Assembly: GCA_965222445.1 (NCBI GenBank) | Contig: CBDCTY010000001.1 | Location: 124,001-188,000, forward strand | DNA length: 64,000 bases | DNA from: GCA-958296115 sp965222445 | GTDB taxonomy: Bacteria > Chloroflexota > Dehalococcoidia > Lucifugimonadales > CAJWER01 | Reading direction: 5' to 3' | Shown here: positions 35,750 to 44,104 of the stretch, one piece after another | Position numbering within the stretch: the first letter of the stretch is position 1 | How the letters are laid out: every line of letters starts with the position of its first letter | Translations under genes and position numbers: made by a program | The notes under the pieces: model-generated | Told to the model about the DNA's origin: nothing | The model's input: only the letters and a program-made list of their open reading frames with translations | Database searches by the model: none

Positions 35750-37387
35750 ATGCAGGCAGTTAGTCGACCGCTGATCCTCAGGGCAGTCGGGCATCGCCCC
35801 TCCGCTTCCGGGGCGCCTTTGGTGGTCTGGGCCCCCGCGGTACTGGTGGGCTTGGCGATGCTTCTGCCGCTGGTCTACCTCCTGGTACGAAGCATGGACG
35901 CCAGCGGCGAGGCGTGGGAGCTACTGTTCCGCGCTCATACGGCCCAGACCCTCGGGCGGACGGCGCTGCTGATAGTCACGGTCACGCTGGGCTCGGCGGC
36001 GATTGCCATTCCCCTGGCCTGGCTGACCGTCAGGACCGACCTGCCAATGCGCGGCATGTGGTCCGTCCTGGGTGTGCTTCCGCTGGTGATCCCGAGCTAC
36101 GTTGGGGCGTTCCTATTCGTCTCCGTGCTCGGTCCGCGCGGGATGCTGCAGCAGGCGTTGGGACCGCTCGGCGTGGAGCGGCTCCCGGAGGTGTACGGGC
36201 TCCCCGGGGCCTCCCTGACGCTCGTGCTGCTGAGCTATCCATACTTGGTGCTCGTCATGAGAGGTGCGTGGAGTAACCTGGACCCCGCCACGGAGGACTC
36301 GGCCCGCAGCCTCGGACACGGTTCCTGGAGCACGATGTTTCGAGTCACGCTCCCCCAGCTCCGGCCCGCAATCGCGGTGGGCTCGCTCCTGGTCGCGCTG
36401 TACACGCTGAGCGACTTCGGCGCGGTGTCACTCATGGAGTATCCCACGTTCACGTGGGTCATTTTCCAGCAGTACGAGTCCGCCTTTGACCGCTCGATTG
36501 CCTCGGTGCTCTCACTCGCGGTCGTGGGCATCGCGTTCTTGATTCTGCTGCTGGAAGGGCAGACGCGCGGCCGCCTCAGCTACTATCGGACCGGCTCCGG
36601 GGCGTCTCGCAGGCCCAGAGTCGTGACCCTGGGCCGCTGGAAGTGGCCGGCGCTGTTACTGTGCGGGGCCGTCGTCGCGCTATCGCTGGGTCTGCCAACC
36701 GCGGTGCTGCTTCACTGGCTCGTAAGAGGCGTGCTGGCCGGCGAGCCGATGCTGTTCTTGTTGACTGCAACATGGAACTCCGTAGTGGCAGCGGGACTGG
36801 CCGGCGTTTCGGCGGCCGCGCTCTCGGTGCCGTTGGCGGTGCTCGTCGTGCGGTATCCGAGCGGCCTCAGCCGTCTGCTCGACCGCGTCACTTTCGTCGG
36901 TTTCGCCCTTCCCGGCGTGGTCGTTGCGTTGGCGCTCGTGTTCTTCGGGGCCAACTACGCCCGGCCGCTGTACCAGACGACGTGGTTGCTTGTATTCGCG
37001 TACGTCGTTCTGTTCTTCCCCGCCGCGCTCGGAGCGACGCGCGCCGCGCTGCATCAGGTCAGTCCCCGGATCGAGGAGGCGGCGAGAGGACTCGGGCGGG
37101 GCTCCGGTCAGGTCATGCGAGGCGTTACGCTGCCTTTGGTCCGATCGGGAGTGCTGATGGGTGGTGCGCTGGTCTTCTTGGTGTCGATGAAAGAGTTGCC
37201 GGCGACCCTGATCCTGGGCCCGTTGGGATTCGAGACGCTCGCGACCGCGGTCTGGTCGGCGTCCTCCGAGGCGTTCTTCGCGCGGGCTGCGGCGCCCGCC
37301 CTGACCCTCATCCTGATCTCCTCGGTGCCGATGGCCTATCTCGTCACGCGTGAGCGCCGGACCGAGCGTTGGGGAACGGTCGCGTGA
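35750..37387 (+). CDS. Fe(III)-type ABC transporter permease (FbpB-like, two fused permease domains)
   Basis: The 545-aa polytopic membrane protein starts at ATG 35750 after GGGAG. It has about twelve hydrophobic segments arranged as two homologous halves. Each half has the cytoplasmic EAA-type loop that contacts the ATPase: ATEDSARSLGHGSWSTMFRV near residue 180 and EEAARGLGRGSGQVMRGVTL near residue 443. This duplicated layout is typical of FbpB/FutB ferric-iron permeases, also used for thiamine and 2-aminoethylphosphonate. The adjacent DtxR gene and the ferritin favour iron. The stop overlaps the ATPase start (GTGA). The cognate binding protein is probably the one encoded at 41811-42842. Confidence 0.82.
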   Translation: MQAVSRPLILRAVGHRPSASGAPLVVWAPAVLVGLAMLLPLVYLLVRSMDASGEAWELLFRAHTAQTLGRTALLIVTVTLGSAAIAIPLAWLTVRTDLPMRGMWSVLGVLPLVIPSYVGAFLFVSVLGPRGMLQQALGPLGVERLPEVYGLPGASLTLVLLSYPYLVLVMRGAWSNLDPATEDSARSLGHGSWSTMFRVTLPQLRPAIAVGSLLVALYTLSDFGAVSLMEYPTFTWVIFQQYESAFDRSIASVLSLAVVGIAFLILLLEGQTRGRLSYYRTGSGASRRPRVVTLGRWKWPALLLCGAVVALSLGLPTAVLLHWLVRGVLAGEPMLFLLTATWNSVVAAGLAGVSAAALSVPLAVLVVRYPSGLSRLLDRVTFVGFALPGVVVALALVFFGANYARPLYQTTWLLVFAYVVLFFPAALGATRAALHQVSPRIEEAARGLGRGSGQVMRGVTLPLVRSGVLMGGALVFLVSMKELPATLILGPLGFETLATAVWSASSEAFFARAAAPALTLILISSVPMAYLVTRERRTERWGTVA

Positions 37388-38439
37388 CCGACGGTCCCGT
37401 CGTCGAGTGCCGCGGCGTAACGAAGCGCTACGGCGACACCTCGGCAGTGGACGGCGTCAGCTTCGCCCTGAGGCCCGAGGAGACACTATCGATACTGGGC
37501 CCCAGCGGCTCCGGCAAGACTACCGCGCTGCGATTGATCGCGGGCTTCGAGAGCCCGGACGAAGGCGAGATAAGCGTACGTGGAAGGCTGGTGTCCGGGC
37601 CGTTAGTACACGTCCCGCCGGACCACCGGAACGTCGGCATGGTCTTCCAGGAGTACGCCCTGTTCCCCCACAAGACGGTCGCCGAGAACGTCACCTTCGG
37701 TCTGCACAGGCTCACCGCCACGGAGCGGGAGCGGAGGCTCGCCGAGGTGATCGGGCTGGTGAGGCTCGGCGGCCTCGAAAACCGCTATCCTCACGAGCTG
37801 TCCGGCGGGCAGCAGCAACGGGTCGCCGTGGCGCGCACGATCGCCCCGCGGCCGATCGCCTTGCTGCTCGACGAGCCGTTCAGCAATCTCGACGTGGGGA
37901 TGCGGCGGGAGCTGCGGAGGGAGCTGATGGGCATCCTCCGGGAGAACGGCATGGCCACGATTTTCGTGACCCACGACCGCGAGGAGGCCTTCGCCATCGC
38001 GGACCGCATAGGGGTCATGAGGGACGGACGACTGGAGCAGATGGACACTCCCGACGTCGTCTATCGCATGCCCGCGACGCCCTTTGTCGCGAAGATGGCC
38101 GGTACCAGCGACTTCATCGCCGGCGAGATCCGGGACGGTCTGGCCGTGACCGAGCTCGGCAGGTTCCCGTTCACCAGCAGCAACGGCGTACTGGAAGACG
38201 GTGCGCGCGTGATGCTGCTCGTACACCCCGATGACTTCCAGGTCGTCCCCCACGCGGAGGGCCCGTCGGTCGTACGCGCCCGAGAGTTCCTCGGAGACGC
38301 GACGGTGCTGGACGTCCAGATGCCGTCCGGCGCCACGTTGAGGTGCAGGCAGCGCTCCCACTCGACCCTGGCCCTCGGCGCACAAGTCACTCTGATTCCC
38401 GTCTCGGGAAAGGCGTTTCTCGCCTTCGGCGCGTCGTAG
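37384..38439 (+). CDS. ABC transporter ATP-binding protein (FbpC-like)
   Basis: The 351-aa protein starts at GTG 37384, overlapping the permease stop. It has Walker A GPSGSGKTT, the Q-loop VFQEYALFPHKTV, signature LSGGQQQRVAVARTI, Walker B IALLLDEPFSNLD and the H-loop FVTHDREEAF. About 110 C-terminal residues form a TOBE-like regulatory domain. It energises the permease encoded just upstream, most likely for Fe(III). The gene is complete, with normal family length. Confidence 0.88.
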   Translation: MTDGPVVECRGVTKRYGDTSAVDGVSFALRPEETLSILGPSGSGKTTALRLIAGFESPDEGEISVRGRLVSGPLVHVPPDHRNVGMVFQEYALFPHKTVAENVTFGLHRLTATERERRLAEVIGLVRLGGLENRYPHELSGGQQQRVAVARTIAPRPIALLLDEPFSNLDVGMRRELRRELMGILRENGMATIFVTHDREEAFAIADRIGVMRDGRLEQMDTPDVVYRMPATPFVAKMAGTSDFIAGEIRDGLAVTELGRFPFTSSNGVLEDGARVMLLVHPDDFQVVPHAEGPSVVRAREFLGDATVLDVQMPSGATLRCRQRSHSTLALGAQVTLIPVSGKAFLAFGAS

Positions 38440-38834
38440 ACGGGCCTCCTGGCGGCGTGGCGTGGCAAAGCGCCAACTGCGATTGGTCCGGTACGCGTGT
38501 CTGCCGACGTTCCGCCCCCCGATACGCGCCGATGTCCGAGTGCCCTGAGCGCCCCACCAGTGTGAGCACGCAACCTGATCGCCCCGAGTGCGCTCCGTCG
38601 GCCCCGGGCCGCCTTGCTGGTTAGTGAGCACATAGCAAGACTATTAGGGCGCACGTAGTAAGTGCGACGTATATAGTTACTTCAGCGGACGACGGTCCGC
38701 CTGAAGACCGGGCGGTCAGCCAGGACGCCGGTGTGTCCGATGTCCCGCCGGTGTTCGAGTTGCTGCTCTCGGAGTTCATCGGTGCGGAGCCCGGCGGCGA
38801 GGCTTGAGTCCCGCTCCAACGCCCCGTGCTGAGG
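38440..38834. other. convergent intergenic region
   Basis: Nearly 400 bp lie between the converging ATPase and ferritin genes. A 5-bp dyad CGCAC/GTGCG at 38650-38666 and a hairpin at 38681-38705 are visible. A short open stretch reading ...FELLLSEFIGAEPGGEA ends at a TGA near 38807 but has no start codon, so I do not call a gene. Confidence 0.5.
38681..38705. terminator. hairpin between convergent genes
   Basis: TTCAGCGGAC and GTCCGCCTGAA pair around a 4-nt GACG loop with one bulged C. It has no T-run, so it is a possible bidirectional terminator only. Confidence 0.35.
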
Positions 38835-39341
38835 CTACTCGGCCGTTTCGTCCGCCGTACGCTCCGCCAGGCGACCGTCGAGGATCAGGAGGCCGGTGCC
38901 GTCTCCGGCGATGAGCTTCAGGTCATTGATGATCTCGACTACGGACTTCTCTTCCTCGACCTGCTCTTCGATGAACCACTCCAGCAGAACGTGGGTCGCG
39001 TAGTCCTTCTGGGCCTGAGCCTCCCGGTACAGGTCCTCGATCATGGCCGTCACGTGGCGCTCGTGCTCCAGGGTCATCTCCATGACCCCCAGGACGGACT
39101 CGAACTCGGCGGGGGGTTGGTCGATGGACTGCACGACCGCTCGGCCGTTCCGGTCGTTGATGTAGTCGAAGATGCGCAGGGCGTGCGAGGTCTCCTCCTC
39201 GTGTTGGACTCGCATCCAGTGCGCGAACCCCCTGAGGTTCTCCGATTCGAAGTGGGCGGCCATCGACAGGTAGAGATGGGCCGAGTACAGCTCGCTGTTC
39301 ATCTGGTCGTTCAGCGCGCTCTCGAGCTTGGCGTTAAGCAT
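38835..39341 (-). CDS. ftnA: ferritin
   Basis: The 168-aa protein (ATG 39341, GGAGA site 6-8 nt upstream; a TTG four codons earlier is less likely) is a four-helix bacterial non-haem ferritin. The ferroxidase-centre residues are visible: Glu in LNDQMNSELYSAHLYL, the pair in MRVQHEEETSHA, and later Glu residues in EMTLEHERHVTAMI and LEWFIEEQVEEEKS. It oxidises Fe(II) and stores iron as a ferric mineral in a 24-mer. It lies next to the Fe(III) ABC transporter operon, matching an iron-storage role. The symbol is by family, not proven orthology. Confidence 0.9.
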   Translation of the reverse strand: MLNAKLESALNDQMNSELYSAHLYLSMAAHFESENLRGFAHWMRVQHEEETSHALRIFDYINDRNGRAVVQSIDQPPAEFESVLGVMEMTLEHERHVTAMIEDLYREAQAQKDYATHVLLEWFIEEQVEEEKSVVEIINDLKLIAGDGTGLLILDGRLAERTADETAE

Positions 39342-39471
39342 GGTGTTCTCCAAAGGTGCGGTTGGATTTCGTACTTCAAAAGGTGCGTCCTACATGGTGA
39401 GGATAGCATAGGAGGGTGTGGACGCTTCACGGGCCGCCATAGGAGCCGGCCTCTCACGCCGTATCTAGTCA

Positions 39472-40191
39472 TCACCTTGCGGTGCGGTTGGGGGACTGGC
39501 CGTACTTCGCCATGAAACGCCGCTCGACGAGGCCCGCGAAGAGCATCGTCCCCATGACCACGAGCCACAGTAAGAAGGCGGTCCCGCCTATCCGGTGCAT
39601 GATCGTTGCGGCGTCTATCCAGATTAGCTGCATTGAGATGCCTATGACCGCCGACGCTGGGGCGATCCACCTCAGGGCGCCGCCGACCTGCCACTGATAC
39701 CGGGCCGCGACGAGCAGAGCGATGCCGGCGGCCGCGAACCCGATCTTGCCGGTCAGCCAACGGAGTGTGGAAGTCGCCTCCAACGCTGTTGGGGCCTCGA
39801 AGGCTGCGGCGCCGCTCGCCGCGGCAGCCTCGGGCATCTGGTAGACCGCCAACACGCCAGCGCATGTTCCCGAGACCGCGGTGACGATACCCGACACTGC
39901 GAGCAAGTAGGGCACGAGCGGTGTTCCCAAGCCGTCTCGGATGATCAACGTCCGGGACAGGTACCAGGCCGCGGCCAGCAGCGCGATGCCGGACACGAAC
40001 CGCGCTGCCGCGCTGGTTCCGTACATCCACCTGCTTTCTTCGATCGCGCGCAGCGACTCCAGCAGCGTGGGCTGGTCGGCGTCCGCCGAGACGCGGGCGT
40101 ACACCATCACGACTGTGGCGACAGCGGTGAGCAGCAGCAGCACACCGGTGGTGCGGGCCGCCGTGTCGGGCTTGATCTGGGAGTCGGACAT
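39472..40191 (-). CDS. hypothetical polytopic membrane protein, DUF4386-like
   Basis: The protein is about 239 aa from ATG 40191 (GGAG seven bases upstream; the preceding GTG is an alternative). Six hydrophobic segments are evident, with the first at residues 14-33. The arrangement, with GVLLLLTAVATVVMVYARV at the start and LLWLVVMGTMLFAGLVERRFM at the end, recalls DUF4386-type six-helix proteins. No catalytic motif is recognised and the function is unknown. It stands apart from the ferritin gene (130 bp) and the upstream glycosyltransferase gene (about 150 bp), both on the same strand. Confidence 0.6.
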   Translation of the reverse strand: MSDSQIKPDTAARTTGVLLLLTAVATVVMVYARVSADADQPTLLESLRAIEESRWMYGTSAAARFVSGIALLAAAWYLSRTLIIRDGLGTPLVPYLLAVSGIVTAVSGTCAGVLAVYQMPEAAAASGAAAFEAPTALEATSTLRWLTGKIGFAAAGIALLVAARYQWQVGGALRWIAPASAVIGISMQLIWIDAATIMHRIGGTAFLLWLVVMGTMLFAGLVERRFMAKYGQSPNRTAR

Positions 40192-40338
40192 CACATGCTC
40201 CTTCCACCGAAGGGCCGTCCCTTGTATAGCAGAAAAACGAAGAACGGGTAGGCTGTCAGCGCCGTGACGGTCCCCACGGACAAGTGCTCCGCAGACCCGG
40301 AACGTCTCATCTCATCCTCCGTCTGTTGGTGTTTTGTC

Positions 40339-41814
40339 TCATGCCGCACCCGTCCGTGGAGACGGCAAACGGTGTTCCGCGCTGCGTCGCATGTTCGACG
40401 CCGCTCTTAGCCGCATCGACAGATCGAGACATGCCCGTCTTGCGTGACGCCGAGCCGGCGGCGCCGCCAGGACAAACGCCAGGCCGGCGAGCGCCAGCCA
40501 GAACACGGTGAGTCCCCACGTCTCCAGCGTCCAGGCCCTATAGTCGGGGAATAGCCAGGACACGTTCTGAAATGGCGTGAAGCTCATGTCGAAGGGGTCG
40601 ACGGCGATTCTCACTTCGCCAGAGTGCCCGGCGTGGGCAAGCCCGCCCGTGATCGTCATCCCGTATGCGGCGAGCAGGGCTATCGTGGCCCTGGCCCAAC
40701 TGGGGGCCGCCGCAACGGCGAGTGCCAACGGCAGCGCGAACAGCGGCAATACCGTCATGAGCGTCCTGCCGGGAAACCACCAGCCCATCATCGTTATCGC
40801 AACGAATGTCGCGATCAATACTTGCGCGCCGATCAATCCGAGCACCAGGCGATGCGACGAGCCGCGCCTCCCCAGCAATACCAGTCCGGGTATGGCCACC
40901 AGGAGCAGGGGGGCCCAGCGACCCACGCCGAAACTCCGGTCGACGAACAACCCCCACAGGCGGTAGATACGGTCGCCGAAGTCGACGTGCCGTCCAAACA
41001 CCTCCACCGTCGACTGTCCTGAGTAGACGAGGTTCACCGAGTAGGGGGTCAGGCTGCCGAAGGTCTCGAGGTGGAACCAGACGAAGAGCGCGGCCGAGGC
41101 GCAGGAGAGGCCGATCAGGGCGGCCCGGCCCGACGCGTCGGCCCTGAGCAGGAAGTAGGCGGACACCAGCACGGCAAGGGGCGCGTACTTGATCCCGAGC
41201 CAACACATGGCCGATAGGGCAGCAGTCACCCAGAGGGCGTCCAGTAGCGTCAGCCTCTCCCGCTTCGTGACCACCAGGAGGCTGAGGGCCAGGGCGAGAG
41301 CGGCGGGAATCTCGGGGTAGACCTCCGTGGAGTGGACGAAGGCGACGGCGCTCAGGCCTACGCCGAGCGCCGCGAGCCAGCTCACGGCGCGCCGCCCGGT
41401 CAGCCGGGTAGCCAGTACGAACGCGAGAGCCATCGTCGCCGCCGCTGTCAGCAACAGTTGCGCCTGCGCGCCGGTCAGCCCTCCTAGGGCGAAGCCGGGA
41501 ACCAGGAGCACCGAGAGCCCTGGATTGTGGGGGCTGAGCAGCCGACCGTCCCGCGACGGCATCGACTGCTTCCAAAGACCGTCCGGATGGTCGAAGAAAG
41601 CCTCGTACGACCTCGCGTCGTACTGGTTACGCAGATCGAGGTCTCCGTCTTCCAGCAGGCTCTGGGTGGTCAGCAGGTAGAACGGTTCGTCGCCGGTGAT
41701 AGACGCCCCGTTGGTTGCCCGTATGCCGAGCGAAAAGGCGTACGCCAGGGCCAGTGCCAGAAAGAGGGCGGCCGCGCCCAGCGGCAGATTCCAGCGCCGC
41801 GCGAGCTCGGTCAC
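40339..41814 (-). CDS. polytopic membrane glycosyltransferase, GT39/PMT-like
   Basis: The 491-aa protein starts at GTG 41814, overlapping the stop of the binding-protein gene by 4 nt. It has ten or more hydrophobic segments. An early luminal loop with an acidic motif (ITGDEPFYLLTTQSLLEDGDLDLRNQYD) is the place of the catalytic Asp/Glu in GT-C fold enzymes that use polyprenyl-phosphate sugars. No specific family signature beyond that is certain. A GT2 domain of the polyprenyl-phosphate mannose synthase type is encoded 2.3 kb upstream on the same strand (44105-44590) and could supply such a donor. The link to iron-binding lipoproteins in the same run is unexplained. Confidence 0.6.
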   Translation of the reverse strand: MTELARRWNLPLGAAALFLALALAYAFSLGIRATNGASITGDEPFYLLTTQSLLEDGDLDLRNQYDARSYEAFFDHPDGLWKQSMPSRDGRLLSPHNPGLSVLLVPGFALGGLTGAQAQLLLTAAATMALAFVLATRLTGRRAVSWLAALGVGLSAVAFVHSTEVYPEIPAALALALSLLVVTKRERLTLLDALWVTAALSAMCWLGIKYAPLAVLVSAYFLLRADASGRAALIGLSCASAALFVWFHLETFGSLTPYSVNLVYSGQSTVEVFGRHVDFGDRIYRLWGLFVDRSFGVGRWAPLLLVAIPGLVLLGRRGSSHRLVLGLIGAQVLIATFVAITMMGWWFPGRTLMTVLPLFALPLALAVAAAPSWARATIALLAAYGMTITGGLAHAGHSGEVRIAVDPFDMSFTPFQNVSWLFPDYRAWTLETWGLTVFWLALAGLAFVLAAPPARRHARRACLDLSMRLRAASNMRRSAEHRLPSPRTGAA

Positions 41815-42842
41815 GGCAGGATGCCGACGTCCCGCATCAGCGACAGCGTGCCCTGCAGATCGCTCAAATTGCTCAGGTCCACGTCGGGCGGGTCGAGCGA
41901 AGCCAGCGACGGCAGATCGCCCTCAGGCTCGACCCCGGCGGCCAGTGGGTACTCCTTCGTCTCGGCTGCGAAGTACCGCTGGGCCGATTCCGACAGCAGG
42001 TATTCGACGAAACGCTCGGCGACCGCGGTGTTGTTGGACGCCTTCAGGATGCCCGCTCCCGCGACCAGGACCAGAGCGCCCGGGTCTGCGCCTCCCAGAA
42101 AGTGATTCCGAGCCCCGAATCCGGGCCCCTCCTCCTCGAGAAAGCGTGCGAGGTAGTAGTGGTTCGCGAATCCGACGTCGATCTCGCCTCGGGCGGCGGC
42201 GGCGACGGTCGATATGTTGTTGGGGTAGGATCGGGCGTCGTTCGCCTTGATGCCCTCGAGCCAACTGCGGGTCGCGTCCTCTCCAAGCTGCACCCGCATG
42301 GCGGTGACGAACGCCTGGAACGAGCCGTTGGGCGGCGCCCATCCTAGGCGACCGTTCCAGGCGGGGTCGGTGAAGTCCATGATTGAGCTCGGAAGGTCCG
42401 TGGCGGGGTCGATGGCGGCCGTGTTGTAGACCACCGTCCGGGCGCGCCCGGAGGTGCCTACCCATTCGCCGCTGCGCGACCGGAACCGGGCGTCGACACG
42501 CGCCAGCAGACTATCCGACAGCCGTTCGAGAACGCCTGCCCCGGACAGCGCGCCCAGGGACCCGGGGTCCTGCAGAAACACGACGTCCGCGGGCGTGTTG
42601 TCGCCCTCTTCGAGGATCGTGGAGGCGATCGCGGCGCTGCTCGCGTACTTGACCCGGACCTCGATTCCGGTCTCCTCCGAGAACGACTCCAGCAGCGGAT
42701 GTACGAGGCTCCGGGTTCGGCCGGAGTAGACCGTGAGCGTCTCCTCCTCGCCTCCACAGGAGACGAGGAGGCCCGCCGAGACCGTCAAGAAAGCGGCCGC
42801 GAGCAGCAACCCTGTCTGCCACCTGATCATTGTCTCCCTCAC
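41811..42842 (-). CDS. Fe(III) ABC transporter substrate-binding lipoprotein (FbpA/FutA-like)
   Basis: The 343-aa protein has a lipoprotein signal peptide (lipobox LLVSC, Cys near residue 29). The mature part begins with the LTVYSGRTRSLVHPLLESF signature of ferric-binding proteins. Later motifs such as DVVFLQDPGSLGAL, YPNNISTVAAAARGEIDVGFANHYYL and an ETKEYPLAAG segment match the family. The YY pair in NHYYL corresponds to the Tyr ligands of Fe(III) in FbpA/FutA. It would deliver iron to the permease/ATPase at 35750-38439. GTG 42842 overlaps the Fea1-like gene stop; ATG 42830 is an alternative start. Confidence 0.85.
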   Translation of the reverse strand: MRETMIRWQTGLLLAAAFLTVSAGLLVSCGGEEETLTVYSGRTRSLVHPLLESFSEETGIEVRVKYASSAAIASTILEEGDNTPADVVFLQDPGSLGALSGAGVLERLSDSLLARVDARFRSRSGEWVGTSGRARTVVYNTAAIDPATDLPSSIMDFTDPAWNGRLGWAPPNGSFQAFVTAMRVQLGEDATRSWLEGIKANDARSYPNNISTVAAAARGEIDVGFANHYYLARFLEEEGPGFGARNHFLGGADPGALVLVAGAGILKASNNTAVAERFVEYLLSESAQRYFAAETKEYPLAAGVEPEGDLPSLASLDPPDVDLSNLSDLQGTLSLMRDVGILP

Positions 42843-44029
42843 TGCAGTTGCGACGGCGAAGTGACCCGAACGTCCGATGGGATGCCCAGCGCCGTGATGA
42901 CCGCTTCCTCATTAAGCGCACTGTACAGGGCGTCGACCGAATCGGGCGACACGGGCCCGGACGGGTCCTGGGTGAAGAGCCCCCCGACGGTGGATGCCGC
43001 GGACGCCGAGGCCGAGCGGACGGCCGGATGTATCGCCTGGTAGAAGGCCCACCCCTCGGCCAGGTGCTCCGCCCTGGGCCCAGGCTCCGCGTCATCGGCG
43101 GCGCGCTTCGCATACCGTAGTGCCGCCAGGTAGAAGATCGTGTTGAGACGTCCGCGCGCCTGGTCCGCGGCCGCGTCGTAGACGCCCAGGTCACCTGTCC
43201 TCGAGGCGGCGAGCGCCTCGGTAAGCGCCTGTTGCAGTGGCTCGTCGACCTTGCCGTCCAGGCCGAAGTTGCCGGCCCGGCTGCGGGCCGTTGCGGCGAT
43301 CGACGAGTTGCGATTGCCCTCGTCGTCCGCAGCTCCAACGTAGAAGGCCCACGCCTCGTCGACGTTGTGGGGCGCTCCCGAGGCGTCGTCGGTGTTGCCC
43401 TGTTCGATCTTCGACCGGGCGGCGGTAAGCTCCTGGAGTACCTTGCCGTAGATGATCGCCTGCAGGCCCTTGTTTGTCAGTTGCCGGCGGACGAGATCGT
43501 CGACGTCCCGGCCCTGCCACTGTCCGGTCAGGCCGGCGCGGACGTTGCGGTCGAGGTCGGTCCCTCCGGGGAACTCAGCCAGGACCGAATCGCTGGTAGC
43601 CAACGACAGCAGCGTGCGCACCGAGCCGTCGCCCTTGACCGAGTTGGCGCCGTTCTCGTACAGCGCCGTGATCGCAGCCCAGTCGACCGCCTCGTCGGTC
43701 TTGGCAGCCCCCAGCAGGCTCCCAATGTCGCGCATGTCCAGCGATATCGCGGCGTGCGAGACCACGTCGCTCACCGTTGTGTAGTGCTCCGTGGACGCCA
43801 TGGTCTTTGCGGCGCCGCTCACTGGGGCGACTCCCGTGCCGCTTACCGAGCCGCTGACGGACCCACTCACTGACCCGCTGACCGAGCCCGATTGCCCGAT
43901 CACCTGAACGCCCGGACGGTCCTCGCCATCGTCCTCGCCGCAGGCCGCAGCCAACGACAGAATCAGAACCGCCGCACCGATCAGTCCGACCAAGCCCTTC
44001 GCGTAACTCTGTCCCCTATGGTTTCGCAC
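42839..44029 (-). CDS. Fea1-like iron-assimilation lipoprotein
   Basis: The 396-aa protein starts at GTG 44029 with a GGAGAG site 8 nt upstream. It has a lipoprotein signal (LSLAAAC) and a low-complexity linker with four SGSV units. The main domain carries two family motifs, VDEAWAFYVGA and AEGWAFYQAIHP, characteristic of the low-iron-inducible FEA1 family (known from algae and bacteria). These proteins are extracytoplasmic and associated with iron uptake. The gene overlaps the FbpA-like gene by 4 nt, so the two are probably co-translated, which strengthens an iron role for both. Metal ligands cannot be assigned from sequence alone. Confidence 0.75.
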   Translation of the reverse strand: MRNHRGQSYAKGLVGLIGAAVLILSLAAACGEDDGEDRPGVQVIGQSGSVSGSVSGSVSGSVSGTGVAPVSGAAKTMASTEHYTTVSDVVSHAAISLDMRDIGSLLGAAKTDEAVDWAAITALYENGANSVKGDGSVRTLLSLATSDSVLAEFPGGTDLDRNVRAGLTGQWQGRDVDDLVRRQLTNKGLQAIIYGKVLQELTAARSKIEQGNTDDASGAPHNVDEAWAFYVGAADDEGNRNSSIAATARSRAGNFGLDGKVDEPLQQALTEALAASRTGDLGVYDAAADQARGRLNTIFYLAALRYAKRAADDAEPGPRAEHLAEGWAFYQAIHPAVRSASASAASTVGGLFTQDPSGPVSPDSVDALYSALNEEAVITALGIPSDVRVTSPSQLQ

Positions 44030-44104
44030 AGTCCAACTCTCCTCGTACTTTCGTTCCGTATCTCCGTCCGCATAACGACCCGAACGGACCAGATGTCAGT
44101 CGGG

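Noticed and set aside
38624..38807. Possible small gene ending ...FELLLSEFIGAEPGGEA
   Set aside because: The frame has no start codon after its upstream stop, no ribosome binding site and no recognisable family.
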